Shown piece by piece: positions 1 to 11,090 of a stretch of DNA of 64,000 nt. A program made the position numbers and the translations under genes. Position 1 is the first letter of the stretch; each line of letters starts with the position of its first letter. The notes under the pieces are model-generated. The model did no database searches. It had not been told where the DNA came from and was given only the letters and a program-made list of their open reading frames with translations. Source of the DNA: Juglans regia (lineage: Eukaryota > Streptophyta > Magnoliopsida > Fagales > Juglandaceae); NCBI RefSeq assembly GCF_001411555.2, contig NC_049909.1:8005485-8069484 (forward strand). The letters run 5' to 3'.

Positions 1-614
1 TTATTAAAACTCTTTTGTTTCATCATTCTCAATTCATTGTTGATGTTTTCTTCTACGAATAATCATAGAATTTATTATGTTTATGGATTCAGTCATACTT
101 TTTCTATTGAATGGATTAGCTCTTTGATTATATTTGGATCAATTATTTATCAATATTGATTTAATTCTTTATTGCAATATCGCTTCCTGAGTATATTGTC
201 ATCGTTGGATTTTCTCAATAGTGATAATAATTTACGTATTTTGAATGTGGTGAATGATTTTTCAAAGGGTTACATTTAGTTTAATCTTGGTTTATAAATC
301 TATAACTTCGGATTGAGAATTTTGGGAATTGAGTTTCCAATTGAGTTATTCAATGATTTAAGAATAATTAAAATACCAGATTTGTGCAAGAGATTCCCGA
401 CGTTTTACTATTCGTCAAATTTGAGTACTTTTCTGTTAGTCACTTTGCTTCACTTTAATTTGCATTTAAAATTAATTTTTTTTCTCCATTAATCATTTAA
501 TATTTTTCTTTAGTTTCTTTGTTCCTTCTGCTAGTCTTTTAATTTGTCTCTCTGTGGAATCGACACCCTAAAGATGTGCTACAACTACCGCGTTATTTTT
601 TAGATGTAATCAAA
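1..614 (+). repeat. Athila/Tat-like gypsy 5' LTR (3' portion)
   Basis: This is the 3' part of an LTR whose beginning lies upstream of the window. It aligns without net length change to 5481-6094, the end of the matching 3' LTR, sharing long near-identical stretches. Both end in CTACAACTACCGCG and then TAATCA, a canonical CA terminus. It is followed three bases later by a tRNA-Asp primer-binding site. About 790 bp of this LTR should lie upstream. Confidence 0.85.
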
Positions 615-617
615 TTT

Positions 618-635
618 TGGCGCTGTTGTCGGGGA
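618..635 (+). other. Primer-binding site, tRNA-Asp type
   Basis: TGGCGCTGTTGTCGGGGA matches the complement of a plant tRNA-Asp 3' end (TGGCGCCGTTGCCGGGGA) with two transitions. It sits three bases after the LTR end. This primer is typical of Athila/Tat gypsy elements. Confidence 0.85.
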
Positions 636-779
636 GATGGTAGAAGAATTGTTAGATAGTTTTTCTTTTCAGCAATTTGTAAAGGCAGTAACTTCATTAA
701 TTCTTTTAGGTTGTTGCATTATTTTTTTTCTTCTCTTTTTATAATATTTTTTTTACCTTGCATGTACAGATATAGAGAG

Positions 780-1562
780 CGCCAATTTGTGGAGATGATG
801 TGTAATAGTGAGTTACAAAAAGATCCTGGTGACGCCATAGAAAACCTCAATGAGCTTGCTAAAAAAATTCACACTTGGATTGGACCTAGTACTACTGAGA
901 GAATAAATAGGTCACGACCTGCGGGAAATCCAAATGGTGGTGGAATTTACCATCTCAGGGAAGAGGATAACCTAAAGGCAAAGGTTGGGATACTCACTAG
1001 AGAGCTAGAGATGTTAAAGACTAAGGACTTAAAGCCAACACAAGTAGCTAATCAATGCAGAGTCTTTTGGACCATGTTTTGTGTGTGGCGGGGGAGATCA
1101 CGTCGCCTAAGAGTGTCCCACACTTGCTAAGATGATAGGGATGTATGAGGAACAATGTAATGCCTTAGGTATGTACAAGAAGCCTTTTACACTTTACTCT
1201 GATACCTATAATCTAGAGTGGCGCAATCACCCCAACTTTAGCTGGAAGTCTTAAAACCAGTCGCCTGCACAACCTACTAGATCATATCTTGCACCATATC
1301 ATGCACATTCATCTTCTAGTAGTCATTTAGAAGACACTTTGCCTGCTTATATTGGGGCATACGGTAAGACCAACCATAAGTTCGAATATTTGATTATGCA
1401 AGTTGTTGAAGAAAATGAGGAGATAAAGAGCCAAGTGTCCAAATTGATGAGCTCATTGAGTGTGAATGAGCGATGTAAGTTCACTTCTCAAACTCAGTCT
1501 GCACCCCAAGGTCAACATATGGCTCAAGGAAATTTGAAGGAGGTCAATGTCATTGTGATATG
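780..1562 (+). pseudogene. gag: Athila-like gag remnant
   Basis: This is the C-terminal part of an Athila-type Gag, the structural protein of the retrotransposon particle. Frame one reads NELAKKIHTWIGPSTTER and then YHLREEDNLKAKV, typical of the region before the zinc knuckle. A knuckle CFVCGGGDHVA-stop-EC is readable at about 1075-1116, with an in-frame stop inside it and a frame change just before. After it come the words MYEEQCNALGMYKKPF and HPNFSWKS. A last open stretch ends at 1562. The N-terminal half of Gag, which should follow the PBS, is missing. Several stops and at least one frameshift make it nonfunctional. Confidence 0.8.
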
Positions 1563-1914
1563 AAGTGGTAAGTCCTTACACATCCCAACAACTGATAAGT
1601 CAGAGGATGTTGAAGCGGAACAAAGCAATGATAGTGTCGAGTTGCCCAAGAAAGCTGAGGTAATTAAGAGCCTAGTTAAGGTACCATTCCCTTAAGTTTT
1701 CAAAGCAAGCAAGTGAACTCTGGATCCTAACAATGAAATCCTAGAGAATATAAGGCAGGTGAAAATCAATCTTCTTCTTTTGCATGTAGTTAAACAAGTT
1801 CATACTTATGCAAAAGATATCAAGGATTTGTGTACATCTAAGAGGAAGCACCATGTGAAGAAAACAACGTTCCTGACAGAGCAAGTTAGTGCTCTGATTG
1901 AGCAGTGAATTCCT

Positions 1915-2299
1915 CCTAAGTACAAGGATCCTGGTTGTCCAACAATTGCATGTAATATTGGGAATCATGAGTTTGGGCAAGTGTTGCTAGATTTAGGAGC
2001 TAGTGTAAATTTGATGCCTTATTCCATTTATTTGTAGTTTAGTTTGGGCGAAATTAAGCCCACTTTTGTTGTGCTTCAATTGGCTGACCATTCAGTTAAG
2101 AAACTGAGAGGAATAGTTAAGGATGTTTTGATCCAAATTGACAAGTTTTACTACCCTGTTGATTTCTTAATCCTTGATACTAGTTATGTTGTTGACTCTA
2201 ATTCTAAAATCCCCTTAACTTTAGGTAAACCTTTCCTCGCTATTGCTAATGCTCTTATTAATTGCAGGAATGGTCTAATGAAGCTCTCTTTGGGAATAT
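1915..2299 (+). pseudogene. Athila-like aspartic protease remnant
   Basis: A retropepsin-type protease domain that would process the Gag-Pol polyprotein. One frame reads KDPGCPTIACNIGNHEFGQ and then VLLDLGASVNLMP, with the catalytic Asp in D-L-G-A-S at 1990-2004. The same frame continues through KLRGIVKDVLIQ to LTLGKPFLAIANALI, which resembles the second half of the fold. An in-frame TAG at 2035 interrupts it between the active site and the flap region. It lies between gag and the domain that normally precedes RT, in standard order. Confidence 0.8.
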
Positions 2300-2409
2300 G
2301 ACTCTTGAGCTGAATATTTTCCATATTGAAAAACAGCCAATAGAGGATGACGAGTGCCACCAAACGTATATGATTGACACACTCATAAATTAGGAAGTTC
2401 ACACAACTC

Positions 2410-2655
2410 ATGATTCTGATTCCCCTTGAATGTTTTCTTATTAATTCTGAGTTTGATACTATGAATGATTCAGCTAATGTTGTTGATATTTGTGCTGTTT
2501 TTTATGAACCTCAGGATAATGACCCACATATTTGGCAATCGAAATTTGAGGAGTTGTCTAAGAAAAGTGAAAAGCAGATTCATTCAAGTGTGGATAGTCT
2601 CAAATTGGAATTGAAGTCACTGCCCTCAGGTCTTAAGCATGCATTTCTCGGCTGA
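2410..2655 (+). pseudogene. Protease-RT linker remnant of the Athila-like element
   Basis: An 81-residue open stretch reads VDICAVFYEPQDNDPHIWQ and then FEELSKKSEKQ, ending SLPSGLKHAFLG. Athila-type polyproteins carry this kind of sequence just before reverse transcriptase (LPxHLKYAFLG is the usual end). Here the reading stops at once. The next recognisable protein sequence is the integrase tail, so RT, RNase H and the integrase core have been deleted. Confidence 0.65.
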
Positions 2656-2699
2656 GGTGACACTTTTCATGTTAGTATTTTTTCAAAATTGAATGCTGG

Positions 2700-3064
2700 T
2701 AAGCTTATAAAATTTCAGTTGATCAAGTTGGAGGAGTTGAGAAATTATGCTTATGAGAACTCTAAAATCTATAAGGCTAAAGCGAAAGCGTTTCATGATA
2801 AAAATTTGGTAGGAAGACATTTAAGCCTAATGACCTATTATACTTAAATGATTCTAAACTTCACAAGCACCCAGGAAAACTTCGATCTAGGTGGACCGAC
2901 CCCTTTATAGTGAAGCATGTTTTTGAAAACGAGGCAATAGAAACAGAGGACCCTTGGTATAGCCAGGTCTTTAAAGTAAATGGTCAACACCTTAAAATCC
3001 TTATTGATAGGCAAGTGCCTGAAGTGAAAGACTATCCACTTGCAGACCCGATCTATCAACCTTG
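2700..3064 (+). pseudogene. Integrase C-terminal tail of the Athila-like element
   Basis: This segment reads LIKLEELRNYAYENSKIYK and, after a one-base shift near 2815, FKPNDLLYLNDSKLHKHPG, then LRSRWTDPFIVKHVF and VFKVNGQHLKILID before a stop at 3062. Those are the usual words at the end of Athila/Tat integrase: an amphipathic helix, the GKLRSRW-GPF motif and the NGQRLK motif. The HHCC finger and DDE core are absent. The tail therefore lies about 50 bp after the linker before RT, which marks a large internal deletion. Confidence 0.75.
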
Positions 3065-4677
3065 ACAACACCACGCATGTATATTTTTCTTTATTTGTTT
3101 TGTTATTTTTGCTTTCTCCTACTTTCTTTCTTTTCCTTTTTGTTTGCTGTTGTTTTATTTGTTTTTGTTTGCAGGTTAGTTTCAATTTGTCATTTTAGGT
3201 TACCATCTTTGGTGCTTAGCAAGCTACCCACCTCACTCATCAGGTGTATTATACCCCTTTTAGTTACTTCCCATTCAAATTTGATTCTTAAATATTGATG
3301 AAAATGTTTCATTTAAGTTGGGGTGGTGGTGCAAATTCAATATTTAAAATGCTTGTTGGAACCCTGTGGCATATTTTCATGTGTCAAAGTTTTTTAATTT
3401 GCATCACACGTAGATCCCTTTCACATGTGTACTTATTCTCATTCATAGCGATCTTCATGAATTCACCAAACCCACCATAATCATTTTTTTTTTTAAGCAA
3501 TCACAGAACCCCTAATGCACTCATCCAAGTTTTGTGGTAAGATGATGGTTTGACACATGTAGCTAGAGAACTCTTTTGATTAAGTATTCATGCTAGTCTT
3601 GGAGACGATTGAGAGCCTACAAATGCAGTAAATTGTGATAAGCCTTCATTGATCTGTTGAATTGGGCAGTTCTTTTGAGAGTATCATTACATGGTTTGTG
3701 GTAAGATGATGGATATACTTAGGATATGACGAAGGTCAACTTAGGATCAACGTTTGAACCTTTCAAGCTAATCATTTCCATCATAGACCCCTAGTAGCTA
3801 ACTTTGAGCCAATAAACACACATGTAGCTTTTTCTTTTCATATGCGCACATCATCCATGCCTCTCCACATTGGAGTATAGCCGATACACTGATTTTTCTA
3901 CACTTTTTACTTCCAAGTGTATATTAGGTGTGGAATTTTCATTTTCTTTCTTTTGTGTTGAGTTTTCCAATTAAACAAAAAGTCAAGGTTGGGTAGAAAT
4001 GATAAGAATACCAAAGTGGCGTGTGTTTGTTATCAAATTAATGGAAAAAAAGAGAGAAGAGGAAGAAGAAGAAGAATGAAAAGCATTATTATTCAATAAT
4101 CTAAAAAGTTGGAGAGTACATCAAGTGAGAAGTGTGGTCTATTGAGTTATTTAATAAGATTCCCTTTGTATGTACTTGGAAGTTTTTAAATCATTTTCAT
4201 CCTTTTTTTTTATATAGCCTCGAACCTAAGCCACGTTACAATCTTTTGTGTTGACCGTTCTGATCCTAAGTAAGCTTTTGGAAAGAGTGGTGGAAGTCTC
4301 ATTTGTTAGTATTCATATCATAAGATCAATATTTGTTTGTTGCTTGTACATAATTGCCTTATTCCCCATGAGAGTGTGTGTACACCTATTGTCAACTCAT
4401 AGAGAGAATCCTCACCCATGAGTTATGGAGTTGAACCTTTCGCTTGAGATGTTCTTGATGTTGCATGTGTCAAGGCTTCTGGTTAGATGGATGTAGTTTG
4501 GAACACTCACACATTCTGTGGATTGCTTGTGATAGGATTATTGAATTCCTAAGATTGCTTTGATATGTAAATCTGGAAAGTGTGACTTGGTGGCCTTTGT
4601 GTGTGATTTTCTTTGGTCTTCTTCGTTGTTTTGGCATGAAAATTGCTAAGGACTGCAATAAGCAAGTTTTTTTTTTT
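3065..4677 (+). other. Noncoding region between integrase and 3' LTR
   Basis: About 1.6 kb between the integrase stop and the polypurine tract. In Athila elements an envelope-like ORF may lie here. I see only short unrelated open frames and no membrane-protein signature worth calling. A T-rich stretch lies at 3090-3175, directly after the pol stop. Confidence 0.6.
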
Positions 4678-4680
4678 TTG

Positions 4681-4689
4681 GGGGGGGGG
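4681..4689 (+). other. Polypurine tract of the Athila-like element
   Basis: A run of G residues after a T-run, immediately 5' of the 3' LTR start TGATGAGTG, is in the right place to be the plus-strand primer. The homopolymer has probably changed length. Confidence 0.6.
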
Positions 4690-4690
4690 T

Positions 4691-6094
4691 TGATGAGTGT
4701 ACGAAAGTGCACTCTAAATACCCTATTATTGGACTAAAATGCTAAAATATGAATAGAAATCATAAGAATTAATGTGTATTCTTGAATTGAGTTTCTATTT
4801 ACTTTAGAATACTCCTGAGCAGATTTTTATATTTAATTTCTGAGTCTATAAAAGAGCAAGTCCAAACCCAGTCAAATTCAAAGGACTTTCAAGTCGGCAA
4901 GACGTTGGAATAACCTAAGGACTTTCAACGAGTGTAAGACTTTCAAATAAGGATAATGATGAGGTTTGAGAGTAATTCAGATCAAGAGAAAAAAGTCAGT
5001 CTGAAATTCACTAGAAGACAGGTTTACATACTTTAGTATTTTAATCATACATTTCCCTCAAATATCAGATTGATGCGACTTTTGATGCATTGAAAATATA
5101 TTTTGAACGGCTACAAAGTTGTCTCTAATAAGGAATTCTAAATTCAAACTTCTGAAGCATGTACATGTCTGCCAAGTTGAGTCCTAAAATTTGGGCGATT
5201 TTGTATGCGGGAATATGAAAGACATTAGGGTTTCTTTCCTACCTTATATAAGCATTTCATTAGCATGAAATTGAGAGTTTTTTGAAGAGGAGGGAGACGG
5301 CTCAGTACTGAAGAACAAACGACGAAATTAATTTCCATGGTCGCCGTTTGCTTTATTTTTCTCTTGAGATTTTTGTTGTCCATTATATCTATGGGTAACT
5401 AAATTCTCAAGTAGGGCTAGGGATGAACTTGCACATTTGATGATATTTTTAATTTATTTTTGATTTATGTATTTGATTTCAATTACTAAAACTCTTTTGT
5501 TTTATCATTCTCAATTCATTGTTGATATTTTCTTCTCTGAATAATTATAGAATTTATTCTATTTATGGATTCAGTCATACTTTTTCTATTGAATGGATTA
5601 GCTCTTTGATTATGTTTGGATCAATTATTTATGTATATTGATTTAATTCTTTATTGCAATATCGCTTCTTGAATATATTGTCGTCGTTGGATTTTCTTAA
5701 TAGTGATAATAATTTACGTTTTTAAAAGTGGTGAATGATTTTTCAAAGGGTTATATTTGGTTTAATATTGGTTTGTAAATCTATACCTTCGGATTGAGAA
5801 TTTTGGGAATTGAGTTTCCAATTGAGTTATTCAATGAATTAAGAATAATTAAAATACCAGATTTGTGCAAGGGATTTCCAACGCTTTACTGTTAGTCAAA
5901 TTTGAGTATTTTTTCTGTTAGTCACTTTGCTTCACTTTAGTTTGCATTTAAAATTTATCCATGTTCTGCATTAATCATTTAATATTTTTCTTTAGTTTCT
6001 TTGTTCCTTCTTCTATTCTTTTAATCTGTCTCTTTGTGTAATCGACACCCCAAAGTTGTGCTACAACTACCGCGTAATTCTTTGGGCTTAATCA
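4691..6094 (+). repeat. Athila/Tat-like gypsy 3' LTR
   Basis: A 1404-bp LTR starting TGATGAGTG directly after the G-run and ending TTAATCA. Its last 614 bp match positions 1-614. The next base begins a reading frame of an unrelated chromovirus RT, so this is the right-hand boundary of the insertion. The five bases after it are GTGTT, and the same five should precede the left LTR outside the window. Confidence 0.85.
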
Positions 6095-7569
6095 GTGTTC
6101 AACCCATATCTAGATAGCTTTGTTGTCGTACTCATTGATGATATATTGATCTATTCCAGGAGCTATGAAGAGCGTAAGGAACACCTCAGCTTAGTGCTAG
6201 AGAAGTTGAAAGAGCACAAGCTTTAATCCAAACTTAGTAAATGTGAGTTTTGGCTGAGAGAAGTAAAATATTTAGGGCATGTAATCTCAAGTAAAGAAGT
6301 GGCAGATGATCATAGCAAAATAGAAGTAGCATTGGATTTGCAGCGTCTTACTAGTGTGCATGAAATTCAGAGTTTTCTGTGTCTAGCTGGATACTATAGA
6401 AGGTTTGTGTTAGGTTTTTCCAAACTTTCAAGACCACTCATTGGCTTAACTAGAAAGAATGCCAAATTTGTCTGGACAGAGAAATGTGAGCAAAATTCCC
6501 TATAACTTAAAAGGTGATTAACAACTGCACCTATACTGGCATTGAAAGAACCATATAAGCCTTATGTGGTGTATAGTGATGCATTCAAATCAAAGCTTGG
6601 ATGTGTGATAATGTTGGAAGCCTGAGTTGTCACTGATGCCTTTGGTCAATTGAAGAATCATGAATAGAATTACCCTACCCATGATCTAGAATTAGTAGCA
6701 GTAGTTTTCGCTTTAAAGATCTGAAGGCGTTACCTATAAGGGCAATCTTGTGAAATATTCATTGACCACAAAATTCTTAAATACTTATTCAGTCAAAATA
6801 ATCTAAACATGAGGCAAAGAAGGTGGTTACAAACAATTAGCGACTATCATTGTAAAATTAAGTATCACCCTAGTAAAGCTAGCGTGGTTGGAGATGCATT
6901 AAGCCATAAAATGCAAGCTAAAAACTCTTCAACTTGCGCCTCAGAAATGGACTGTCTTGTATACAACATGAGAAGATTACTAATTGGGAGCCTTCAACAA
7001 GATACAATCATTGTTGCAATGCAAGAAATCATGCCCGTAGATTGGAAGGAGGAAAAAGTACGTCAGTTAGAAGATAGCAAGTTGTTAGACATTAGATGAA
7101 AAATTGAAAAAGGGGAAGGGCCAGAGATATTTCGGATTGGTGAAGATGGTATGTTCTATTTCAAGAATCCAACTAATTATGAGATAAAGGACCAGAGTAT
7201 GAAAGAAGTGCATCAAACTCCATACACAGCCCACTCTGGTAGTACAAAATTGTATCAGGATTTGAAACGAAGTTTTTGGTGGGAAGGCATGAAAAAAGAT
7301 AGCCAAATTTGTAAATAAATGTTCAGTGTGTAAAATGATATAAGTAGAGCATCAAAAGCTAGCTAGTGAGTTACAACCACTATCAATTCATGAGTGGAAA
7401 TGAGAAGATATTTCCATAGATATTATGGAATATGAAAGAGTAGATTCTATTAATAAAAAAAAAGAAAATGAAAGCAGCCCAGGACATGCAAAAATGTTAT
7501 GCTTAGCACATAATGAGAAAATTGGAATTTGAAATAGGTGATTGGGTTTACATTAATGCATCACCTATG
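6095..7569 (+). pseudogene. pol: Chromovirus pol 3' half: RT end, RNase H, integrase
   Basis: A decayed Ty3/gypsy pol, entered in the middle of RT. It starts [21 protein letters not shown], where IDD is the RT catalytic motif. RT then continues KCEFWLREVKYLGHVIS and LCLAGYYRRFVLGFSKL. RNase H follows (PTHDLELVAVVFALK, FIDHKILKYLF, RQRRWLQTISDYHCKIKYHP). The integrase finger region follows with H-T-A-H-S-G-STKLYQDLKRSFWWEGM. The integrase DDE core is deleted near 7436-7475. The helix QDMQKCYA and GDWVYINASPM, which normally lie after the core, follow directly. There are many stops and frameshifts. The gene resumes at 11252 after the hAT insertion. The 5' half should lie upstream of the window, beyond the Athila-like element. 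Confidence 0.85.
7562..7569 (+). repeat. hAT target-site duplication, left copy
   Basis: CACCTATG precedes the left terminal inverted repeat and is repeated exactly at 11244-11251 after the right one. Eight-base duplications are typical of the hAT superfamily. Joining the two flanks restores the integrase reading sequence of the host element. Confidence 0.9.
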
Positions 7570-8026
7570 TAGGGGTGTAAATTTAAACTGGAAAATCGGA
7601 CCGGACCAGTTGAACCAGTTTTGAACCGGTCCAGTCCTGGACCTATTCTTGTAATGCGTAAATCGGCCGGAACCAGTCCGGTTCCAATTTTAGAATTTCC
7701 CGGACCAGACCGGTTGATAAAAATATATATATAAATTAATATTTTATATATAAGTTTTATATAAAATATTTTATATATATAAGTTTTATATATAATGTAT
7801 AATTATATGTGAAAATTTTATATATAATATATATAATTATATATCATATATAAATAATTTTATATTATAATTTATAAATTATAAGATAAAATGTTTATCT
7901 TAGATATGAACATTTGTAATTTGTTTGATCATATGCTATTAATATAATTATATATAAGATAATGTTATTATAAAATAAAAGTTTAATCTTAACCATGAAA
8001 ATTTAATTGATCATATATTATATGGC

Positions 8027-8165
8027 TATACTAATATATAGTTTATAACTAATACTAATATATAGCTATACTAATATATTAGTTTATAACTAATACTAAT
8101 ATATTAGTTTATAACTAATACTAATATATTGTTTATAACTAATACTAATATATAGCTATACTAAT
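8027..8165. repeat. AT-rich short tandem repeat within the hAT element
   Basis: A unit of roughly 26 bp, containing TTTATAACTAATACTAATATAT, is repeated about four to five times with small changes. Looser TACTAATATA repeats continue on the other side of the GC-rich cassette (8896-9035 and 9490-9600). Confidence 0.7.
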
Positions 8166-8893
8166 ATTTGTTTTTTAGTTCTTTTTGTTTTTTCCAGGCC
8201 AAACAAAGGGAGAATCGCCGTTCGTGATCTTTTGGGTCCCTATAGTCAACACGCGTCCCACCAGGAGGTTGCCCAGCCGCTGATCTACACGTCGACCGAA
8301 TATGGCCCCAACCGGAGTGGAGCGTAGCCTGCACGCGCAGGACGAAAATTCCGAGCTCGTCGGCGTGTGTCCTTCACGCTCCACCAAGGAGCTCTTCGCC
8401 ATTGCAACAAGCGGCTGCTGCCGAACCGGCGACTCTGGATCTTCCAAGATTGACCGTCGGTTTTCCCTTCTAAGGCGTTTTTGTGCACTGTTTTTCCATT
8501 TTTACAATGTTTTCTCAATGTAATTTATTTATGCCTTGTCTTTATTTTCAAAAAAACAAAAAAATCTAAAAACTTTTGTCCCTTCGGACCTAGGTCCAAA
8601 GGGTGTTGTCCCCCCTCCGCTTAGTCGATGATGTTGGGGTTTGGTTTCTCCATACTCAGTCTAGTTGGGTATAGAGTTTTATGTTTGGTTACTGTGAACT
8701 CTGTCGGGAACAGAGTTGTGCTATCTCTTAGACTTCGGTCTTTAGAGATAAGCCATCTGGACGAGACCATGTCAGTCACAATAGTGTACTGAGATTCTAC
8801 TAACGTTTGTAATTGACTTGTTGTTTGAAGTCAAATTTGTATGTCCTCTTTAAATGAATGGAATGAGATCCATTTTATCAAAAGAAAAAAAAA
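8166..8893 (+). other. GC-rich cassette with A-rich tail, possible truncated retroposon
   Basis: About 730 bp of much higher GC content than its surroundings interrupt AT-rich repeats. It ends AATGGAATGAGATCC, then ATCAAAAG and a run of A, reminiscent of plant L1-type LINE 3' ends. The flanks read ATACTAATATT on the left and ATAGTAATATT on the right, a possible imperfect target-site duplication. Short ORFs overlap on both strands at 8175-8523, but none resembles a protein I know. A captured host fragment is the main alternative. Confidence 0.4.
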
Positions 8894-9039
8894 TATAGTA
8901 ATATTAATACTATTATATAGTCTAATATATAATATAGCTATACTAATATATAAGTCTATAACTATTTAATTAATACTAATAGTTTAATATAGGCTATAGT
9001 TATAGTTATACTAATATAATTATACTAAATCACTATAAC

Positions 9040-9211
9040 TGTAACACCCCAATGGAAGGTCCAAACCACTTGGCCTATACTCCAAAAGGACTAGTCAATG
9101 ATACAATTAGAGCTCCATTAGAACCTTATAAAGAGCAAGAACTTCTCCTTCCCAAGCAATGTGGGATTCCATACACCACCTACCCTTATCCATATCATAT
9201 GGAGTATCACA
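9040..9211 (-). repeat. TRIM LTR (3' LTR on the minus strand)
   Basis: A 172-bp copy, very similar to 9314-9485, with differences such as CACTTGGCC against CACATGGCC. The LTR-LTR differences indicate some age. Confidence 0.9.
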
Positions 9212-9313
9212 ATCTACCCCCCTTAAATTCCCGAAGTCCTCGTCGGGCCTGTCCATTGTAGGTGGCATGGCTCCAGTCCCACATTTCTGGTTGGGATAGT
9301 CTCTGATACCATT

Positions 9314-9485
9314 TGTAACACCACAATGGAAGGTCCAAACCACATGGCCTATACTCCAAAAGGACTAGTCAATGATATAATCGGAGCCCTTTTAGAACCT
9401 TATAAAGAGCAAGAACTTCTCATTCCCAAGCAATGTGGGATCCTATACACCACCTACCCTTATCCATATCATATGGGGTATCACA
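9314..9485 (-). repeat. TRIM LTR (5' LTR on the minus strand)
   Basis: A 172-bp copy next to the initiator-Met primer site at 9301-9311. It ends TATCACA on the plus strand, before the ATAAC duplication. Confidence 0.9.
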
Positions 9486-9489
9486 ATAA

Positions 9490-11090
9490 CTAATACTAAT
9501 ATATAACTATACTAATAAGCTAATATTAATACTATTAGACTATAGTATATTAAATGTATTACAATTATATATATATACATAGTTATACTAAATCACTATA
9601 GTCTTAAGTCTATTAAATGTATTACAAATATATATAAATTTTAATTATCATTTAAAAAAAAACACATTGAAAAATGAAAATAATCAAATATTTTATAAAT
9701 ATGCCAAGCGGCACCGTTTTCCCTACAACTAAAACCTAAAATCGTCTGTATTGCCCCTCATTTCTCAAACTCTTCTCAGTTCTCACTTCTCAGTGCTCAC
9801 AGACCACAGTCACTGCTCTCGTGGCTCGTGGCTCGCCTCTCACTCTCTCATCCGCTCACTCTTTGCCTGGGCGTCTCTCGTCTCTCACTCTCAACTCTCC
9901 CGTCTCTTACTCTTTCGTCTCTTACTCTCTCTTCTCTCAACTCTCTCAGCCCCTGTCTATCTGCCGAGCCTGCCCCCTAAATGGTAAGTTTTTTATTTAT
10001 TATTTTTTTGAAATTACATACTCGGATTTTTGTGAATGGGTTTTGTGATATTAGGATTTTTGTGATTGGGTTTTGTGATGTTGGGATTTTTGTGATTAGG
10101 TTTTCAGTTTTGTGAATATGTGATATTAGGGTTTTTGAATCCGAAATTTAAGATTTTTTGTGATTGTATTTATTATTGTGTTTGTGATGTTAGGGTTTTG
10201 TGATTGAGTTTGTGAAATTACTTTGAAATTATGATAGATGATATTTGTGATATTAGGGTTTTTTTAATCCGAATTTTACTTTGATTGGGTTTTGTGATTG
10301 AGTTTGTGAAATTGTGTTTTGTGATTGTGTTTTTTTTTTTTTACCTTTTAGTTTCCCTTCTCGGAATTTACCAAATAAACTTCAACAAACTCAACGCCAA
10401 ATTTACTATGTTTTCTTCAGCTTTTACCTTACCAGTTACCTGTCACCCTGAAACTTGAGTGACAGATTACCAAACAGTTTTTCCAGTTTCACAATAAAAA
10501 AAATAATGATAGACTTCATATTGATAATTTATAACAAAATTATATGTTAAATCGACAGTATTTTTTGTAGTACTATATGAAGGCTCAACAATTTCCTGTT
10601 TATTTTTGTTACAACAGAATCATAGATGGACTTCTAATTTGGATTTGTAATTTGTTGGGCTTTTAGACTTGTAATTCAGACTTTTAAGTGTTCGGACTTG
10701 TAATTTTTTAGACCTGTAATTTTTTGGACTTTTAGATTTCTAATTTAGACTTTTGAACTTATTTTATTCCATAGGCACATAGGCTTGTTGATGTCCATTC
10801 TTGAGTTTCTTGTGATTGCTTTAAAAAATATGTGTAAGTACTATGCTTGTAGTAGTTATATTTATAAGCTTTTTTCCAATTTTTGTACTAGTTATATTTA
10901 TAAGTTTGTAGCAGATTTATTTTAGTAAATCAATTTTTTGGAAAGCAGTTTTTCCTTTTTAGTAAAACAGATTTTTTATTTAAGTAGTTTTTAGTAAAGC
11001 AGGTTTTTTTAGTAAAAGTTAAAACATATTTTTTTTAATCAGTTTTTTTTTTTTAATGACAAACTGTCAAACTTACATTTTAAAAAAGCT
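9490..11090. other. hAT interior, right half, no gene
   Basis: After the TRIM, AT-rich TACTAATA repeats give way to a CT-rich stretch (9750-9970) with overlapping short frames made of TCTC words. A long T- and G-rich region with repeated GTTTTTGTGATTGGG follows (10030-10330). The rest to the subterminal repeats is AT-rich. I find no transposase motif. Confidence 0.6.

Larger units (their letters stand above)
9040..9485 (-). mobile_element. TRIM, a miniature LTR retrotransposon (446 bp)
   Basis: Two 172-bp direct repeats (9040-9211 and 9314-9485) flank a 102-bp interior. Read on the minus strand each LTR runs TGTGATAC...GTTACA. Two bases after one LTR comes TGGTATCAGAG, a primer site for initiator tRNA-Met (9301-9311). 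Before the other LTR is a purine-rich tract ending GGGGGGTAGAT (9212-9222). Exact 5-bp duplications ATAAC flank it at 9035-9039 and 9486-9490. It has no coding capacity, as expected for TRIMs. It is inserted within the hAT element, in AT-rich repeats. A solo LTR of the same family is at 30203. Confidence 0.93.

Noticed and set aside
3065..4677. Envelope-like gene between integrase and 3' LTR of the Athila-like element
   Set aside because: Only short frames in T-rich sequence. No signal peptide, coiled coil or membrane anchor in a consistent order.
8175..8523. Host gene exon in the GC-rich cassette of the hAT element
   Set aside because: Four short frames overlap on both strands with no domain, start context or paired splice sites. 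Kept only as an unassigned cassette.
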